A stretch of DNA of 11,159 nt, taken from NCBI GenBank assembly GCA_017632825.1, contig JAGBQP010000030.1:1-11159 (forward strand), written 5' to 3'. Positions 1 through 6,066 of this stretch are shown piece after piece. Below the pieces are notes generated by a model that was not told the origin of the DNA, ran no database searches, and was given only the letters and a program-made list of their open reading frames with translations. This stretch comes from Prevotella sp. (GTDB lineage: Bacteria > Bacteroidota > Bacteroidia > Bacteroidales > Bacteroidaceae). The number at the start of each line of letters is the position of its first letter. Position 1 is the stretch's first letter. The position numbers and the translations under genes are program-made.

Positions 1-912
1 AGCCGAAAGTGGAAGAAAGGTGACCGCATAGAGATTGCACTCCCCATGTCATTACGCTACGAGGCATGTCCCAACTATGAAGATTACATCGCCTTCAAAT
101 ATGGCCCTATTCTGCTGGGAGGTCGTCTTCCACTCGACGGCGAACAACTGCAGAATGAGTACGGTGGTGAGGGTCGCATGGATCATTCACCCGGTGCCCG
201 AGGACGTCAGATGAATCTGATGCGGGCACCAATGCTCATTGGCCAGCGCAGCGATGTGCTCTCACACATCAAGGCACAAGACCTGAAGAAACTTACCTTC
301 ACCATCGATGTTCGTCGTCCAGGAATCGAGAGTTACAAGTGGACAAACCTGACCTTAGAACCCTTCTATAGCATACACCATCAGCGTTACATGTGCTACT
401 GGTACCAGCAGACACCAGACAATTTTGCCAAGAGCGACATGGCTCAGTCAGAGGCTGCTAACGAGGCGCTGAAGAACCGTACCATCGACTTCGTGGCAGC
501 TGGTGAGCAACAGAGTGAAGCCGGTCATGAGTACGACTACTCGGCTGATTCAGGTAAGGGAACCTACAACGGCGAAAGTTACCGCGACGCCAAAGTGGGT
601 GGTTATGTGCAATTCACGCTTTTCAATAAGGATGCCATCAATGACAGCTTAGCCGTCATGTGCCGTTTTACTACTGCCGACCGTCGCCGTGTAGCGACGC
701 TGACTGTTGACGGCACAAAGATTGCTGACATCACCATTCCAGACCGCATGAAAGGCAGCGACAATGGTTTCTACAACATAGAGTACCCCATACCGGCGGA
801 GCTGTTGAAGGATAGCAAAGGTAACGTAAAGACTCAGTTCAAAGTACGACTCACTGCGACAGGACAAACACCTAACCCAGGTCTTTACTACCTACGATTA
901 GTCAAGAAATAA
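1..912 (+). CDS. GH127/DUF1680-type glycoside hydrolase (putative beta-L-arabinofuranosidase), C-terminal part
   Basis: The reading frame is open from the left edge, so the start and the catalytic (alpha/alpha)6 domain lie outside the window; 303 C-terminal residues are visible. The first 40 residues (W-x-K-G-D, then LPMSLRYE and FKYGPILLGG) match the beta-sandwich segment that follows the catalytic domain in DUF1680 proteins. Residues about 119-134 carry LEPFYSIHHQRYMCYW, typical of the accessory domain in Bacteroidetes members of this family. From about residue 160 a second beta-rich module follows (RDAKVGGYVQF, later FYNIEYPIP), ending in GLYYLRLVKK. Characterised relatives release L-arabinofuranose from plant glycans and are usually exported. 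The substrate and the choice between GH127, GH146 or another relative cannot be decided without the catalytic half. The stop is TAA, and a terminator follows 14 bp downstream. Confidence 0.85.
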   Translation, partial: SRKWKKGDRIEIALPMSLRYEACPNYEDYIAFKYGPILLGGRLPLDGEQLQNEYGGEGRMDHSPGARGRQMNLMRAPMLIGQRSDVLSHIKAQDLKKLTFTIDVRRPGIESYKWTNLTLEPFYSIHHQRYMCYWYQQTPDNFAKSDMAQSEAANEALKNRTIDFVAAGEQQSEAGHEYDYSADSGKGTYNGESYRDAKVGGYVQFTLFNKDAINDSLAVMCRFTTADRRRVATLTVDGTKIADITIPDRMKGSDNGFYNIEYPIPAELLKDSKGNVKTQFKVRLTATGQTPNPGLYYLRLVKK

Positions 913-926
913 AGAAATGCAATAGT

Positions 927-973
927 AAAGGGAGTAAGAATCATGCCTTTGAGGCAATCTTCTTACTCCCTTT
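927..973. terminator. Bidirectional intrinsic terminator between convergent genes
   Basis: AAAGGGAGTAAGAA (927-940) pairs perfectly over 14 bp with TTCTTACTCCCTTT (960-973). Inside the loop a small second hairpin is possible: GCCT (945-948) with AGGC (952-955). On the plus strand the stem runs into TTTATTATAATATGTTTTTT, a good U-rich tail for the glycosidase gene. On the minus strand the stem ends in TTT followed by an AT-rich stretch, so it can also serve the AI-2E family gene, which stops 24 bp away. Confidence 0.88.
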
Positions 974-996
974 TATTATAATATGTTTTTTACCGG

Positions 997-2070
997 CTAT
1001 TCCCTCTTAATCACGTACTTCTGGTAGTAGTTAATGAGGAGCGTGGTCATCGGCAGTGCAATAATCATACCAAGGATGCCAAGCAGTGAGCCCCAAATAG
1101 AAAGCGAAAGTAGAATAATAGCAGAGTTCAAGCCCGTGACATGTCCCATAATTTTAGGCGTTAAGAAAGTGTCCTGAATAATCTGCACGACAGCAAACAC
1201 GACAAGCGCCATGAGCATGATAACCCAAAAGTTCTGACCAGTATCGGCAGCTTTGATGATAGCCAGCATGATTGTAGGAACAAAGCCTACCAACTGCAAG
1301 TAAGGCACCATGTTCAGCAAACCGATAAACAGTCCCAAACCAATTGCCATAGGAAATCCGATTATCAGGAAACCGATACTGAACAATATACCCACACAAA
1401 GTGCCACCAAGCCCTGTCCACGAAAATATTTATTCATTCCTTCTTCGATATCAGCCACCAATCGTTTGGCAAAAGGACGATAACGATATGGCAACAATCC
1501 CAACCAGCCCTTCGTAATCTCCTCATAATCAAGTAAAATGAAAAGCGTATAGAGTATCACCATAGTCAGCGACAGCACACTTGACACCACACTAAGACTC
1601 TGAGCAATGACAGCCCACACCTTGGGAATCGTTTCCTTGACTGTTTCAATGAAACCATCTTGGGTAACCAGTTTTTTCACCTGGTTGATATCGAAGTTAT
1701 CATGAATGAACTGCTGAATAAGCCGCGGGATATTGCTCATCGTTTCATCTGTCTGAACGTATTGCACAATAAGCGTAGCCACGCGTCCTCCCTCTTCAAT
1801 CATCGGGGGTATCATCAACATAAAGATTCCTGTCAATAACGCCCCCGTCACCAGAAAAGCACTGAGGATAGCCAATATGCGGTATTTCATATGACAGCGA
1901 TACTGGAAAAACTTAACCAACGGAAACAACAAGTAAGCTATCAGCCATGCCAAGAAAAAAGGTACCAAGACATTACTCAAGCGGTTGAGTAACATAACAA
2001 TACCTACTACAATAACGGCTCCCACGACACCACGTATAAACGTGTCGAATGTAATCTGTTTTCGCTCCAT
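997..2070 (-). CDS. AI-2E family transporter (PerM/YdiK-like membrane protein)
   Basis: This 357-residue polytopic inner-membrane protein has the AI-2E transporter family layout. Hydrophobic segments lie at about 12-29, 33-56 and 64-88. A soluble, charged stretch follows (about 90-155), then further membrane segments at about 160-182, 217-238, 240-275, 283-300 and 315-345. Family signatures are visible: YFRGQ (215-219), GLLNMVPY (250-257), LTPKIMG (303-309) and the final SIWGSLLGILGMIIALP (324-340). The substrate is unknown. The family is named after autoinducer-2 export by TqsA, but other members act as Na+/H+ antiporters or permeases, so AI-2 transport should not be assumed. The ATG at 2068-2070 gives the usual length and an N-terminus leading straight into the first membrane segment. 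It is divergent from metF and appears monocistronic. Confidence 0.9.
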   Translation of the reverse strand: MERKQITFDTFIRGVVGAVIVVGIVMLLNRLSNVLVPFFLAWLIAYLLFPLVKFFQYRCHMKYRILAILSAFLVTGALLTGIFMLMIPPMIEEGGRVATLIVQYVQTDETMSNIPRLIQQFIHDNFDINQVKKLVTQDGFIETVKETIPKVWAVIAQSLSVVSSVLSLTMVILYTLFILLDYEEITKGWLGLLPYRYRPFAKRLVADIEEGMNKYFRGQGLVALCVGILFSIGFLIIGFPMAIGLGLFIGLLNMVPYLQLVGFVPTIMLAIIKAADTGQNFWVIMLMALVVFAVVQIIQDTFLTPKIMGHVTGLNSAIILLSLSIWGSLLGILGMIIALPMTTLLINYYQKYVIKRE

Positions 2071-2078
2071 AACGGCTA

Positions 2079-2086
2079 CAAAAATA
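2079..2086 (-). promoter_or_regulatory. Possible -7 box for the AI-2E family gene
   Basis: Read on the minus strand this is TATTTTTG, which fits the Bacteroidetes -7 consensus TAnnTTTG. It ends only 8 bp before the ATG at 2070, which would give an almost leaderless mRNA, and no TTG/TTTG element lies 19-21 bp upstream (the nearest TTTTG is only 12 bp away). It is therefore a weak call. A TATAAT-like alternative (minus strand, about 2133-2138) also exists. Confidence 0.35.
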
Positions 2087-2111
2087 CTACTTTTCCCGCA
2101 AAACCATCATT

Positions 2112-2131
2112 CTTTAACTCCCTTTAACTCC
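2112..2131. repeat. Tandem 10-bp direct repeat, two perfect copies
   Basis: CTTTAACTCC occurs at 2112-2121 and again immediately at 2122-2131 (GGAGTTAAAG twice on the minus strand). It lies in the divergent intergenic region, about 25 bp upstream of the possible AI-2E family -7 box and about 70 bp upstream of the metF -7 box. It could be a paired regulator site or a remnant minisatellite; two copies are too few to decide. Confidence 0.7.
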
Positions 2132-2147
2132 ATTATATACATTTGGT

Positions 2148-2171
2148 CGAAAAAAAAACATAATTTTTTCG
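2148..2171. repeat. AT-rich inverted repeat upstream of the metF promoter
   Basis: CGAAAAAA (2148-2155) is the exact inverse complement of TTTTTTCG (2164-2171), with an 8-nt spacer. The A-run in the left arm is nine bases long (2150-2158). The centre lies about 45-50 bp upstream of the metF -7 box, where an activator site or curved A-tract DNA could act. No function is shown; runs of A and T pair easily by chance. Confidence 0.4.
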
Positions 2172-2202
2172 CTCTGCCTGCAAAGAACTCCTCAAAAAAT
2201 CG

Positions 2203-2210
2203 TACCTTTG
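2203..2210 (+). promoter_or_regulatory. metF promoter -7 box (TAnnTTTG type)
   Basis: TACCTTTG matches the Bacteroidetes sigma-ABfr -7 consensus TAnnTTTG exactly. It ends 17 bp before the ATG of metF, so the predicted mRNA leader is only about 10-13 nt. The -33 element is poor: only a CTG at 2178-2180 lies near the expected place. The leader leaves no room for a riboswitch. Confidence 0.65.
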
Positions 2211-2227
2211 CAACCAAATATGCACTT

Positions 2228-3202
2228 ATGAGCATCACTACATTCATCAACAAAGATACACAAAGCCGCAGGTTCTCGTTCGAGGTACTGCCACCGTTGA
2301 AAGGCACAGGTACCGAAAAGCTATTTGCCGACATCGACAAATTAGCAGCACTTGACCCTGCTTTCATTAATATTACAACACACCACTCGGAGTTTATTTA
2401 CCGCGAATTAGAAGGTGGAAAGTTCGAGCGAAGCCGTGTGCGCAGGCGCCCTGGAACCATTGCCATAGCAGCCGCCATACAGCAACGCTATCGCATTCCA
2501 GTACAACCGCACGTCATTTGTAGCGGTGCTACCATCGAGGACATTGAGTACGAGCTACTCGACTTGCAGTTCCTCGGCATACACGATTTGTTGCTGCTTC
2601 GTGGTGACAAAGCAAAAGAAGATAGCCGTTTCATGCCAATGCCTGGTGGGCACGCCCACACGACAGACCTTATTCGTCAAGTTAAGCAGTTTAATGAAGG
2701 TTTTTTTGCTGATGGCACCCCTATCAAAAACCCCGGACGACCATTCGATTTCGGCGTAGCCTGCTATCCAGAGAAACACGAGGAAGCGCCTAATTTAGAG
2801 CGCGACATGCTGTATCTGAAGGAAAAACAAGATCTTGGAGCACAATATGCGGTAACGCAATTATTCTTCGACAACGAGAAATACTTTACGTTCGTGGAAA
2901 AAGCCCAACAGATGGGAATCACCATTCCCATTATTCCTGGCATTAAGCCGATGGCGAAGCTCAGCCAGTTGACGGTAGTACCAAAGACATTCCACTGCGA
3001 CATACCCGAAGCATTGGCCCGTGAAATTGTCAAGTGTAAGACCGATGAAGATGCTCGTCAGCTGGGCATAGAGTGGACAACAGCCCAGTGTCGCGAACTC
3101 TATCAAAATGGCATTCAGGACATTCACTTTTACACCGTCTCTGCAGTAGATAGCGTCGTTGAAATTGTAAAGAAGCTTAAGAACGAAGAAGTCATCAAGT
3201 GA
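2228..3202 (+). CDS. metF: Methylenetetrahydrofolate reductase
   Basis: MetF reduces 5,10-methylene-THF to 5-methyl-THF with a flavin cofactor, feeding methionine synthesis. It is a cytosolic TIM-barrel enzyme; the 324-residue length is normal for bacterial MetF. FSFEVLPP (16-23) holds the Glu (E19) corresponding to the E. coli active-site Glu28. LLLLRGD (121-127) holds the flavin-contacting Asp equivalent to Asp120. Further family segments are NITTHHSE (48-55), FGVACYPEKH, AQYAVTQLFFD and IPIIPGIKPM. The ATG at 2228 was chosen although the frame stays open upstream to 1985: homology begins just after it, and a TAnnTTTG box ends 17 bp before it. The stop overlaps the holB GTG start by 4 bp (GTGA), suggesting translational coupling. 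Confidence 0.95.
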   Translation: MSITTFINKDTQSRRFSFEVLPPLKGTGTEKLFADIDKLAALDPAFINITTHHSEFIYRELEGGKFERSRVRRRPGTIAIAAAIQQRYRIPVQPHVICSGATIEDIEYELLDLQFLGIHDLLLLRGDKAKEDSRFMPMPGGHAHTTDLIRQVKQFNEGFFADGTPIKNPGRPFDFGVACYPEKHEEAPNLERDMLYLKEKQDLGAQYAVTQLFFDNEKYFTFVEKAQQMGITIPIIPGIKPMAKLSQLTVVPKTFHCDIPEALAREIVKCKTDEDARQLGIEWTTAQCRELYQNGIQDIHFYTVSAVDSVVEIVKKLKNEEVIK

Positions 3203-4347
3203 GATTCAGTGAAGTCATAGGACAGGAAGAGGTGCGTGAGCGCTTGTTGCAGATGGTACATGAGGACCGTTTGCCACACGCCATCATGCTCTGTGGACCG
3301 CAAGGTGTTGGAAAGAAAGCTTTGGCCGTCAGTTTCGCGTGCTATCTGCTCAGTCTTAGGGACTCTAAGGACTCTAAGGACTTTAAGGACCCCAAAGACC
3401 TTAACGAGCCGCCCATGCTTCAAAACCTACAACATCCTGACTTACATTTCACCTTTCCGACCATCAAGTTACCATCGATGAGTACTGACCACAAGCCCGT
3501 GAGCGAGGATTTTGCCAGTGAGTGGCATGAGCTCATCATGGCTGGTCCTTATTTTACGATGGATGAATGGATGACAGCCATGGGAGGTGAAAACCAACAG
3601 GCCATCATCACGGCTGGCGAAAGCGATGCCCTGATACGCAAGTTGTCGCTGAAGTCGAGTCAGGGCGGCTACAAGGTCAGCATCATCTGGCTGCCCGAGC
3701 GCATGAATATTGAATGTGCCAACAAATTGCTGAAACTCATTGAAGAACCACCCCTGCAGACCATTTTCATTCTGTGCTGCGAGGAACCCGACCGCCTTTT
3801 GGAGACCATTCGAAGCCGTGTACAGCGTATCGATGTCAGAAAACTCCCTGCTGATACCATCTGTAAGGCATTGCAAGAGCGCCGTGGTGTCAGCGAGGAA
3901 GCAGCACGCCGCATCAGCCGTCTGGCAGACGGTTCATGGCTGAAGGCATTGGAAGAGTTACAGACGGGAACGGAGAATGAGCAGTTCCTTGACCTATTTA
4001 TTTCACTCATGCGTTTGGCTTATCAGCGACGCGTAAAAGATCTGCGACGTTGGAGCGAAACAATGGCTACCTTCGGACGAGAGAAGCAGAAACGCTTTCT
4101 CACTTATTTCCTGCACATGTTACGCGAGAATTTCATGTATAACTTTCAGAAGCAGGAGTTATGCTATATGACTCAAGCCGAAGAGAACTTTGCCCGAAAT
4201 TTTGCCCGTTTCATCAATGAAGCCAACATACTTCCCATCAGTGACTTGGCAAGCCGAGCACTGCGAGATATAGGCCAGAACGCGAATGCTAAAGTCGTTT
4301 TTTTTGACTTCGCACTAAAAATGATAGTACTATTAATCCAAAAATAA
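3199..4347 (+). CDS. holB: DNA polymerase III delta' subunit (clamp loader)
   Basis: Delta' is a AAA+-fold part of the clamp loader that places the beta sliding clamp on DNA. The 382-residue protein opens with FSEVIGQEEVRERL (3-16), followed by a P-loop-like GPQGVGKK (33-40) in which the usual Ser/Thr after the Lys is Lys40. HPDLHFTFP (79-87), LLKLIEEPP (177-185) and the SRC-like IRSRVQRI (204-211) are typical of delta'. The start is GTG at 3199, inside the metF stop, and begins directly with the family N-terminus. Residues 55-69 form an Asp-X-Lys repeat (DSKDSKDFKDPKDLN) where the E. coli protein has its four-cysteine zinc module; no CxxC motif is present here. The C-terminal collar domain appears complete. 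A 75-bp gap without a visible terminator separates it from ricT. Confidence 0.92.
   Translation: MRFSEVIGQEEVRERLLQMVHEDRLPHAIMLCGPQGVGKKALAVSFACYLLSLRDSKDSKDFKDPKDLNEPPMLQNLQHPDLHFTFPTIKLPSMSTDHKPVSEDFASEWHELIMAGPYFTMDEWMTAMGGENQQAIITAGESDALIRKLSLKSSQGGYKVSIIWLPERMNIECANKLLKLIEEPPLQTIFILCCEEPDRLLETIRSRVQRIDVRKLPADTICKALQERRGVSEEAARRISRLADGSWLKALEELQTGTENEQFLDLFISLMRLAYQRRVKDLRRWSETMATFGREKQKRFLTYFLHMLRENFMYNFQKQELCYMTQAEENFARNFARFINEANILPISDLASRALRDIGQNANAKVVFFDFALKMIVLLIQK
3361..3405 (+). repeat. 9-bp tandem repeat (minisatellite) inside holB
   Basis: Five 9-bp units follow one another: GACTCTAAG, GACTCTAAG, GACTTTAAG, GACCCCAAA and GACCTTAAC. The first two are identical, the third differs by one base and the last two are more diverged. 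The preceding AGTCTTAGG (3352-3360) may be a decayed sixth unit. Units are in register with the codons and encode Asp-X-Lys (the last Asp-Leu-Asn), so gain or loss of a unit would keep the holB frame open. Confidence 0.85.
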
Positions 4348-4422
4348 AAGAAGACCTATATAATGGCAATAAAAAACATCAGAACGAAATAACAAAATAT
4401 TGATAATTACTTCACTAAAGAT

Positions 4423-5541
4423 ATGGAAAAAGAACTCGAGATACGCACCGGCTGCGACCGCGGATTATGCCACCAGGCTGTAGGTCGGCAAGACCGCCAG
4501 TTGAACACTTATGATTGGCTGGCCGACGTACCAGGTAACGCAGAGTCGACTGATCTCGTGGAGGTGCAGTTTAAGCATACCCGAAAAGGTTACTTCCACA
4601 ATGTCAACAACCTGCCTCTGAAGAAGGGTGACATCGTTGCAGTTGAAGCCAATCCCGGCCACGACATCGGTGTTGTCACGCTGACCGGTCGTTTGGTAAA
4701 ACTACAGATAAAGAAGGCTAACCTCAAGTCGGCCGACGACATCAAACGTGTTTACCGCATAGCCCGTGACATTGATATGGACAAGTACCGCGAGGCAAAA
4801 GCCCGCGAGCACGAAACAATGATTGAAAGTCGTGAGATTGCTAAGGGGCTAGGACTACAAATGAAAATTGGCGACGTAGAGTATCAGGGCGACGGACAGA
4901 AGGCCATATTCTACTACATCGCCGATGAGCGTGTGGACTTCCGTCAACTTATCAAAGATTTGGCAGCTGCTTTCCACGTCCGCATTGAGATGAAGCAGAT
5001 TGGTGCTCGTCAAGAGGCTGGCCGTATTGGTGGTACAGGTCCCTGTGGCCGTGAACTCTGCTGTGCTACATGGATGAAGAATTTCGTTTCTGTTTCTACG
5101 AATGCAGCTCGTTTCCAAGACATCTCACTAAATCCTCAGAAACTGGCAGGTATGTGTGCCAAACTGAAGTGTTGTCTGAACTACGAGGTTGACGAATACA
5201 TCGAGGCAGGCCGTCGCTTACCAGGTCGCGAGCACATTCTTCAGACGCTGGACAACGACTACTATTTCTTCAAGAGCGACATCCTGGCAGGTATGGTAAC
5301 CTACTCTACCGACAAAAACATCGCTGCCAATCTGGAGACCATCTCCGCCGAACGTGCCCGCCAGATTATTGACATGAACCGCCACGGCGAGAAACCCGAA
5401 TCACTACATGAAGGTGGTAAACCCAAACCTCAGAAGACAACGATTGACCTGGCCGGTGGTGATATTAGTCGCTTCGATAAGGCCAAGAAAAAGAAAAAGA
5501 AGAAAAAGCCGCATGCGCCGCAAAATCCTCCACAGAAATAA
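4423..5541 (+). CDS. ricT: PSP1 domain protein, RicT (YaaT)-like
   Basis: This 372-residue cytosolic protein belongs to the PSP1/RicT family. The PSP1 core spans roughly 44-200, with YFHNVNNLPLKKGDIVAVE (57-75) and PGHDIGVVTLTGR (78-90). After it comes the cysteine-rich part: GPCGRELCCATWM (C208, C213, C214) and MCAKLKCCLNYE (C245, C250, C251). Two more cysteines lie near the N-terminus (C11, C16). In Bacillus subtilis RicT forms the RicAFT complex, which carries Fe-S clusters and acts in RNase Y-dependent RNA maturation. Whether the same holds here is unknown; no ricA or ricF gene is in the window. The C-terminus is a basic, probably disordered tail with eight consecutive lysines (355-362) and a Pro/Gln end. 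The ATG at 4423 is the only start that keeps the N-terminal segment. The last 29 bp overlap gldH. Confidence 0.88.
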   Translation: MEKELEIRTGCDRGLCHQAVGRQDRQLNTYDWLADVPGNAESTDLVEVQFKHTRKGYFHNVNNLPLKKGDIVAVEANPGHDIGVVTLTGRLVKLQIKKANLKSADDIKRVYRIARDIDMDKYREAKAREHETMIESREIAKGLGLQMKIGDVEYQGDGQKAIFYYIADERVDFRQLIKDLAAAFHVRIEMKQIGARQEAGRIGGTGPCGRELCCATWMKNFVSVSTNAARFQDISLNPQKLAGMCAKLKCCLNYEVDEYIEAGRRLPGREHILQTLDNDYYFFKSDILAGMVTYSTDKNIAANLETISAERARQIIDMNRHGEKPESLHEGGKPKPQKTTIDLAGGDISRFDKAKKKKKKKKPHAPQNPPQK

Positions 5542-6022
5542 ATTCCTTACGATACTTTTTACGGTTGCACTGGCACTTGCCGGTTGCAACCGTAAAACGG
5601 TTTTCCATCACTACGAGCATGTATCGCCTGAGGGATGGAACCGCACAGACACCTTACATTTCCAAGTAGCGCCAGCAAACAATAATATTATGTTGCACGA
5701 AGAACTGGAGCTTCGTGCAACTAGTCACTACCCTTTTACCAACTTATCTCTCGTCGTAGAGCAAACTATCCTTCCTTCACACGCCGGCATATCGTACTAC
5801 TCATCACATAGCATCAAGCGTGTTGATACGCTAAAATGCAGTTTAACCGATAAAAACGGAATAGCTACGGGAAAAGGTATCAACTATTTCTATCATCATT
5901 TTCATCTGGCAGACATAAGCATCAACAAAGGTGATTCAGTTATCATCAGCGTGCACCACAACATGAGAAAAGAGGTGTTGTCTGGCATCGCCGATGTCGG
6001 TATTCTGATATCTTCCAGATAA
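5513..6022 (+). CDS. gldH: GldH-type lipoprotein
   Basis: The 169-residue product has a clear lipoprotein signal: basic MRRKILHRNK, a hydrophobic stretch at 11-23 and the lipobox LAGC with lipidated Cys25. The mature part starts NRKTVFHHYEHV and continues as a beta-rich domain. Its position directly after ricT is the arrangement seen for GldH in Bacteroidetes. In Flavobacterium johnsoniae GldH is needed for gliding, but homologues occur widely in non-gliding Bacteroidales, where the role is unclear; nothing else in this window concerns gliding. The ATG at 5513 lies inside ricT. It is chosen because it gives a proper signal peptide, whereas the longer frame from 5408 would put 35 non-signal residues in front. 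The purine-rich lysine codons of ricT sit just upstream and may help initiation. Confidence 0.82.
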   Translation: MRRKILHRNKFLTILFTVALALAGCNRKTVFHHYEHVSPEGWNRTDTLHFQVAPANNNIMLHEELELRATSHYPFTNLSLVVEQTILPSHAGISYYSSHSIKRVDTLKCSLTDKNGIATGKGINYFYHHFHLADISINKGDSVIISVHHNMRKEVLSGIADVGILISSR

Positions 6023-6066
6023 CCTTTCAAAGGACAATTCCCGCTTTTCCTCCTCCGAGACCATCA

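Noticed and set aside
385..420. RYMCYWYQQTP resembles the CxWYQQxP framework of immunoglobulin V domains
   Set aside because: Chance similarity; the flanking LEPFYSIHH and the whole domain fit the DUF1680-associated region.
2148..2171. A/T inverted repeat considered as an intrinsic terminator
   Set aside because: The stem is nearly all A-T pairs with no GC core, and no gene ends nearby on either strand.
1985..2227. In-frame N-terminal extension of metF of 81 residues
   Set aside because: The extension overlaps the divergent AI-2E family gene and crosses the metF promoter box; its translation is low-complexity and MetF homology begins only after the ATG at 2228.
3361..3405. Tandem repeat considered as a CRISPR-like array
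   Set aside because: Units are only 9 bp, have no spacers and lie in frame inside holB.
4291..4310. T8 run flanked by AAGTC/GACTT near the end of holB as a frameshift or slippage site
   Set aside because: The frame is intact to a normal C-terminus and a shift here would change only a few terminal residues; no family precedent known to me.
4324..4333. Perfect palindrome ATAGTACTAT
   Set aside because: It is short, lies within holB coding sequence and is isolated, so expected by chance.
5408..5512. Longer gldH start inside ricT
   Set aside because: It would place 35 basic residues before the lipoprotein signal peptide; the start at 5513 gives a regular signal.
6023..6066. CCTTTCAAAGG palindrome as terminator between gldH and rodA
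   Set aside because: It allows at most a 4-bp stem with a 3-nt loop and has no T-tract on either side; no convincing terminator is visible in these 44 bp.
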